From contig DASXFE010000061.1 in assembly GCA_036489765.1 (NCBI GenBank), forward strand, positions 1-64,000: a DNA stretch of 64,000 nt, read 5' to 3'. Source of the DNA: DATARH01 sp036489765 (lineage in GTDB: Bacteria > Pseudomonadota > Alphaproteobacteria > ATCC43930 > CGMCC-115725). Shown here one piece after another: positions 61,425 to 64,000 of this stretch; position 1 is the stretch's first letter, and the number at the start of each line of letters is the position of its first letter. The notes below the pieces were generated by a model, which was not told where the DNA came from, made no database searches, and saw nothing but the letters and a program-made list of their open reading frames with translations. Position numbers and translations under genes: made by a program.

Positions 61425-62219
61425 GTGCTCGACCAGATCACGCCGCTGATCATCACTTACAACGAGGCGCCCAATATTGGCCGCACGCTCGACAGATTGC
61501 GCTGGGCCCGGCGGGTCGTCGTGATCGACAGCGGCAGCACGGACGGCACCGTCGAGATGGCCCGGCGGCACCCTCAGGTGGAGGTGATTCCGCATCCGTT
61601 TGTCGATTTCGCCAGTCAATGCAATTTCGGGCTGGGCCATGTCCTGACTCCCTGGGCCCTGTCGCTCGACGCCGACTACGAGCTCAGCGAGGGGCTGGTC
61701 GACGAGTTGGCTTCGCTGCGGCCCGCTGACGGCACGGCGGGCTATCGGGCGCGGTTTGTCTACCGGATCGGCGGGCGTCCGCTGCGCGGCAGCCTCTATC
61801 CGCCGCGCACCGTGTTGTACCGGAGATCGGGGGCCTCTTATCGGCAGGAGGGGCATGGTCACCGCGTCGATGTCGCGGGGCCGGTGCTGGCGTTGAGCCA
61901 AATGATCTACCACGACGATCGCAAGCCGTTGGCGCGCTGGATCGACTCTCAGCGCCGTTACGCCCGCGCAGAGGCGGAGTATCTGCTGTCGCGCGATCCC
62001 GAGGCGCTGAGCCGGATCGACCGGGTGCGCCGAATGGGCTGGCCGGCGCCGCTCGCGATCATGCCTTACACGCTTTTCGTCAAAGGCTGCGTTCTGAGCG
62101 GGCTGCCGGGCTGGTGCTACGCGCTGCAACGCCTTGTCGCCGAGGCGCTGATCGCGCTCGAGATCAACGACCGCCGGTTACGCGATGCCGGCACCGAGCC
62201 GGCCGGCGGCGATCGTTGA
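61425..62219 (+). CDS. glycosyltransferase family 2 (WaaE/KdtX-like)
   Basis: A 264-residue GT-A transferase from GTG 61425. TPLIITYNEAPNIGRTLDRL, VVVIDSGSTDGTVEMA and the LSLDADYELSEGLV metal site match the WaaE-type branch, which adds sugars to lipopolysaccharide core or similar. The C-terminal helical part (FVKGCVLSGLPGWCYALQRL) is hydrophobic and may attach to the membrane. Its stop overlaps the carbamoyltransferase start. Confidence 0.9.
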   Translation: MLDQITPLIITYNEAPNIGRTLDRLRWARRVVVIDSGSTDGTVEMARRHPQVEVIPHPFVDFASQCNFGLGHVLTPWALSLDADYELSEGLVDELASLRPADGTAGYRARFVYRIGGRPLRGSLYPPRTVLYRRSGASYRQEGHGHRVDVAGPVLALSQMIYHDDRKPLARWIDSQRRYARAEAEYLLSRDPEALSRIDRVRRMGWPAPLAIMPYTLFVKGCVLSGLPGWCYALQRLVAEALIALEINDRRLRDAGTEPAGGDR

Positions 62220-63973
62220 TCATTCTTGGCCTCAATGCGTTTCACGGAGATGCCGCGGCAGCGCTGATCCGCGACGGCAGGCTGATCGCCGCCGCGGAGG
62301 AAGAGCGGTTTCGCCGGATCAAGCACTGGGCGGGATTTCCGCAACAGGCGATCGCCTATTGTCTGGCCGAAGCAGGGCTGGGGCTCGGCGATGTGGACCA
62401 CGTTGCCGTCAATCAGGATGACCGGGCGCAGCGCTGGCGCAGGCTCGCTTACGTCGCGAGGCATCCGGCCCGCCTCGATGCGGTCGTCGAAAGGCTCGCC
62501 AATCGCGCCCGGCGGCGCGGCGTCATCGACCTTCTCGCCGAGTCGTTTCCGGGCGCCGCGTTCCGCGGGACGCTTCACGCGGTCGAGCATCACCGGGCGC
62601 ATCTGTCCTCGGCGTTTCACGTTTCGCCGTTCGATGAAGCCGTCGTCGTGTCGGTGGACGGGTCCGGCGATTTTGCCAGCGCGGCCTGGGGCGTCGGACG
62701 CGACGCCGTCCTCACGACAACCGGCCGCGTGCTGTTTCCGCACTCTCTCGGGATCTTCTATCAAGCGCTGACCCAGTATCTCGGCTTCCCCTATTACGGC
62801 GACGAGTACAAGGTCATGGGCCTGGCGCCTTACGGCTCGCCGTCGCGGGTCGAGGCGATGGGCCAGATCGTCAAATCGAAGGGCAATGGCGCATTTGCCC
62901 TCGACCTGCGCTTCTTCCGTCACCATCGGGAGCGGATCGCGTTTTCGTGGGTGTCTGGTGCGCCCGAATTCGCCGATCTCTTCTCCCCGGAGCTCGAACG
63001 GCTCCTCGGGCCGCGGCGCCGGCCGGACGCACCGATGGAGGACCGCCATCGCGATATCGCCGCCTCCGTGCAGGCGATGTACGAGGAGGCCTTTTTTCGG
63101 CTGATATCCGCGCGTCAGGAAGAAAGCGGGTTGACCGATCTCGCCCTCGCCGGCGGTTGCGCGATGAACTCCGTCGCCAATGGCAAGGTCCGGCGCGTGA
63201 CCCCCTTCCGCCGCGTCTATGTGCAGTCGGCGGCGGGCGATGCGGGCGGCGCGATCGGGGCGGCGTTCGCCGTGTGGCACGAGCAGGGAGGTGGGCGGGG
63301 GTTCGTTATGGACCACGCCTACTGGGGTCCACAATTCGGTGCACCCGAGGTGGCGGAGGTGCTGGCCGCGAAGCGCTTCGCGCTGGAAGAGGCCGGGTGC
63401 CGTATCGAGGCGGTCGGCGATGAAGCCGAACTCTGCCGCCGCACCGCAGCGGCGATCGCGGAGGGTGACGTCGTCGGGTGGTTTCAAGGCCGGATGGAGT
63501 GGGGGCCGCGCGCGCTGGGGAACCGCTCGATCCTCTGCGACCCGCGCCGCGCCGATATCAAGGCGCTGCTCAACGACAAGGTCAAACGCCGTGAATCGTT
63601 CCGCCCCTTTGCGCCGTCGATCGTCGAGGAAGCCGTCGCGGAGTGGTTCGAGGAAGAGGACGCCGTTCCGTTCATGATGCAGGTCTTCCAGGTGCGCCCC
63701 GAGAAACGCGCCCTGATCCCGGCGGTCACTCATGTCGACGGCTCGGCCCGGTTGCAGACGGTTTCGCGCTCGACCAACCCGCGTTATCACCGTGTGATCG
63801 AGGCCTTTCGCGCGCGGACCGGCGTTCCCTTGATCCTCAATACGTCGTTCAACGAAAACGAGCCGGTGGTCTGCCGTCCGGAAGAGGCCCTGGACTGCTT
63901 TTTGCGGACCCGGATGGATGCGCTGGTCCTCGGCGACATCATGATCTCGCGGCCTCGGGATCGGCGCGGCTAA
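62216..63973 (+). CDS. carbamoyltransferase (NodU/CmcH family)
   Basis: A 585-residue enzyme, taken from TTG 62216, where IILGLNAFHGDAAAALI begins the family N-terminus and the TTGA overlaps the preceding stop. The Kae1-like ATP-binding half has VEHHRAHLSSAFHVSPF, VVVSVDGSGDFA and LALAGGCAMNSVANGK; the C-terminal domain has GRMEWGPRALGNRSIL, RRESFRPFAPSI and PLILNTSFNENEP. It transfers a carbamoyl group from carbamoyl phosphate to a hydroxyl, probably on a sugar of the polymer. Last complete gene in the window. Confidence 0.92.
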   Translation: MIILGLNAFHGDAAAALIRDGRLIAAAEEERFRRIKHWAGFPQQAIAYCLAEAGLGLGDVDHVAVNQDDRAQRWRRLAYVARHPARLDAVVERLANRARRRGVIDLLAESFPGAAFRGTLHAVEHHRAHLSSAFHVSPFDEAVVVSVDGSGDFASAAWGVGRDAVLTTTGRVLFPHSLGIFYQALTQYLGFPYYGDEYKVMGLAPYGSPSRVEAMGQIVKSKGNGAFALDLRFFRHHRERIAFSWVSGAPEFADLFSPELERLLGPRRRPDAPMEDRHRDIAASVQAMYEEAFFRLISARQEESGLTDLALAGGCAMNSVANGKVRRVTPFRRVYVQSAAGDAGGAIGAAFAVWHEQGGGRGFVMDHAYWGPQFGAPEVAEVLAAKRFALEEAGCRIEAVGDEAELCRRTAAAIAEGDVVGWFQGRMEWGPRALGNRSILCDPRRADIKALLNDKVKRRESFRPFAPSIVEEAVAEWFEEEDAVPFMMQVFQVRPEKRALIPAVTHVDGSARLQTVSRSTNPRYHRVIEAFRARTGVPLILNTSFNENEPVVCRPEEALDCFLRTRMDALVLGDIMISRPRDRRG

Positions 63974-64000
63974 CCGCCCAGCACACGCGCGCGGTAGCGC

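Noticed and set aside
1..64000. tRNA, rRNA, CRISPR array, insertion sequence or integrase
   Set aside because: None could be recognised: no periodic short repeats with spacers, no transposase or integrase motifs and no tRNA-like cloverleaf noticed by eye.

Overview
The window is GC-rich, gene-dense DNA with no rRNA, tRNA, CRISPR array, transposase or integrase that I can see. Gene content and style suggest an alphaproteobacterium: tightly overlapping biosynthetic operons, a lasso-type RiPP module with an HprK-like kinase, microcystin-dependent-protein-like tail-collar genes, and a long exopolysaccharide locus. This taxonomic call is inference, because no marker gene is present.

Layout. (1) 1-8505 holds housekeeping or accessory enzymes: a multicopper oxidase cut by the left edge, a DJ-1/PfpI protein, a full-length Lhr-type helicase and a metal-dependent amidohydrolase. 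(2) 9122-14099 is a three-gene cassette of unknown function: an 880-residue protein, a small four-repeat propeller-like protein and a protein with an Ig-like N-terminus. (3) 14117-15085 is GDP-L-fucose synthase. (4) 15312-21864 is a compact convergent module with the parts of a lasso-peptide pathway. The plus-strand arm encodes an HprK-like kinase, a sulfotransferase, a PqqD-like RRE protein (B1), a transglutaminase-like leader protease (B2) and a PRMT-like methyltransferase. The minus-strand arm encodes an unlisted 54-residue candidate precursor (21864-21700), a class I methyltransferase and an asparagine-synthetase-like cyclase lacking the glutaminase cysteine. (5) 22060-29885 holds a TPR-2OG oxygenase, a propeller-like protein, three tandem tail-collar proteins, a GNAT, a DUF6916-like protein, an Asp/Asn beta-hydroxylase, a second sulfotransferase and a nucleotidyltransferase. 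(6) 29882 to the right edge is an exopolysaccharide locus: RfaH/NusG-like antiterminator, phosphatase, initiating glycosylphosphotransferase, Wza/Wzc-like export, two polymerase/ligase-type membrane proteins, a Wzm/Wzt ABC exporter, about ten glycosyltransferases including a GT10 fucosyltransferase, and tailoring enzymes.

How it fits together. In the RiPP module the RRE protein and B2 would bind and cleave the leader, the Asn-synthetase homologue would close the isopeptide ring, and the kinase, sulfotransferase and methyltransferases would decorate the core. The candidate core ends in three serines, which suits a C-terminal serine kinase of the kind known from paeninodin. In the polysaccharide locus, GDP-fucose from the synthase at 14117 plausibly feeds the GT10 enzyme at 52185. 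The strongest novelty is the lasso-like module with its unannotated precursor; the 9122-14099 cassette is second.
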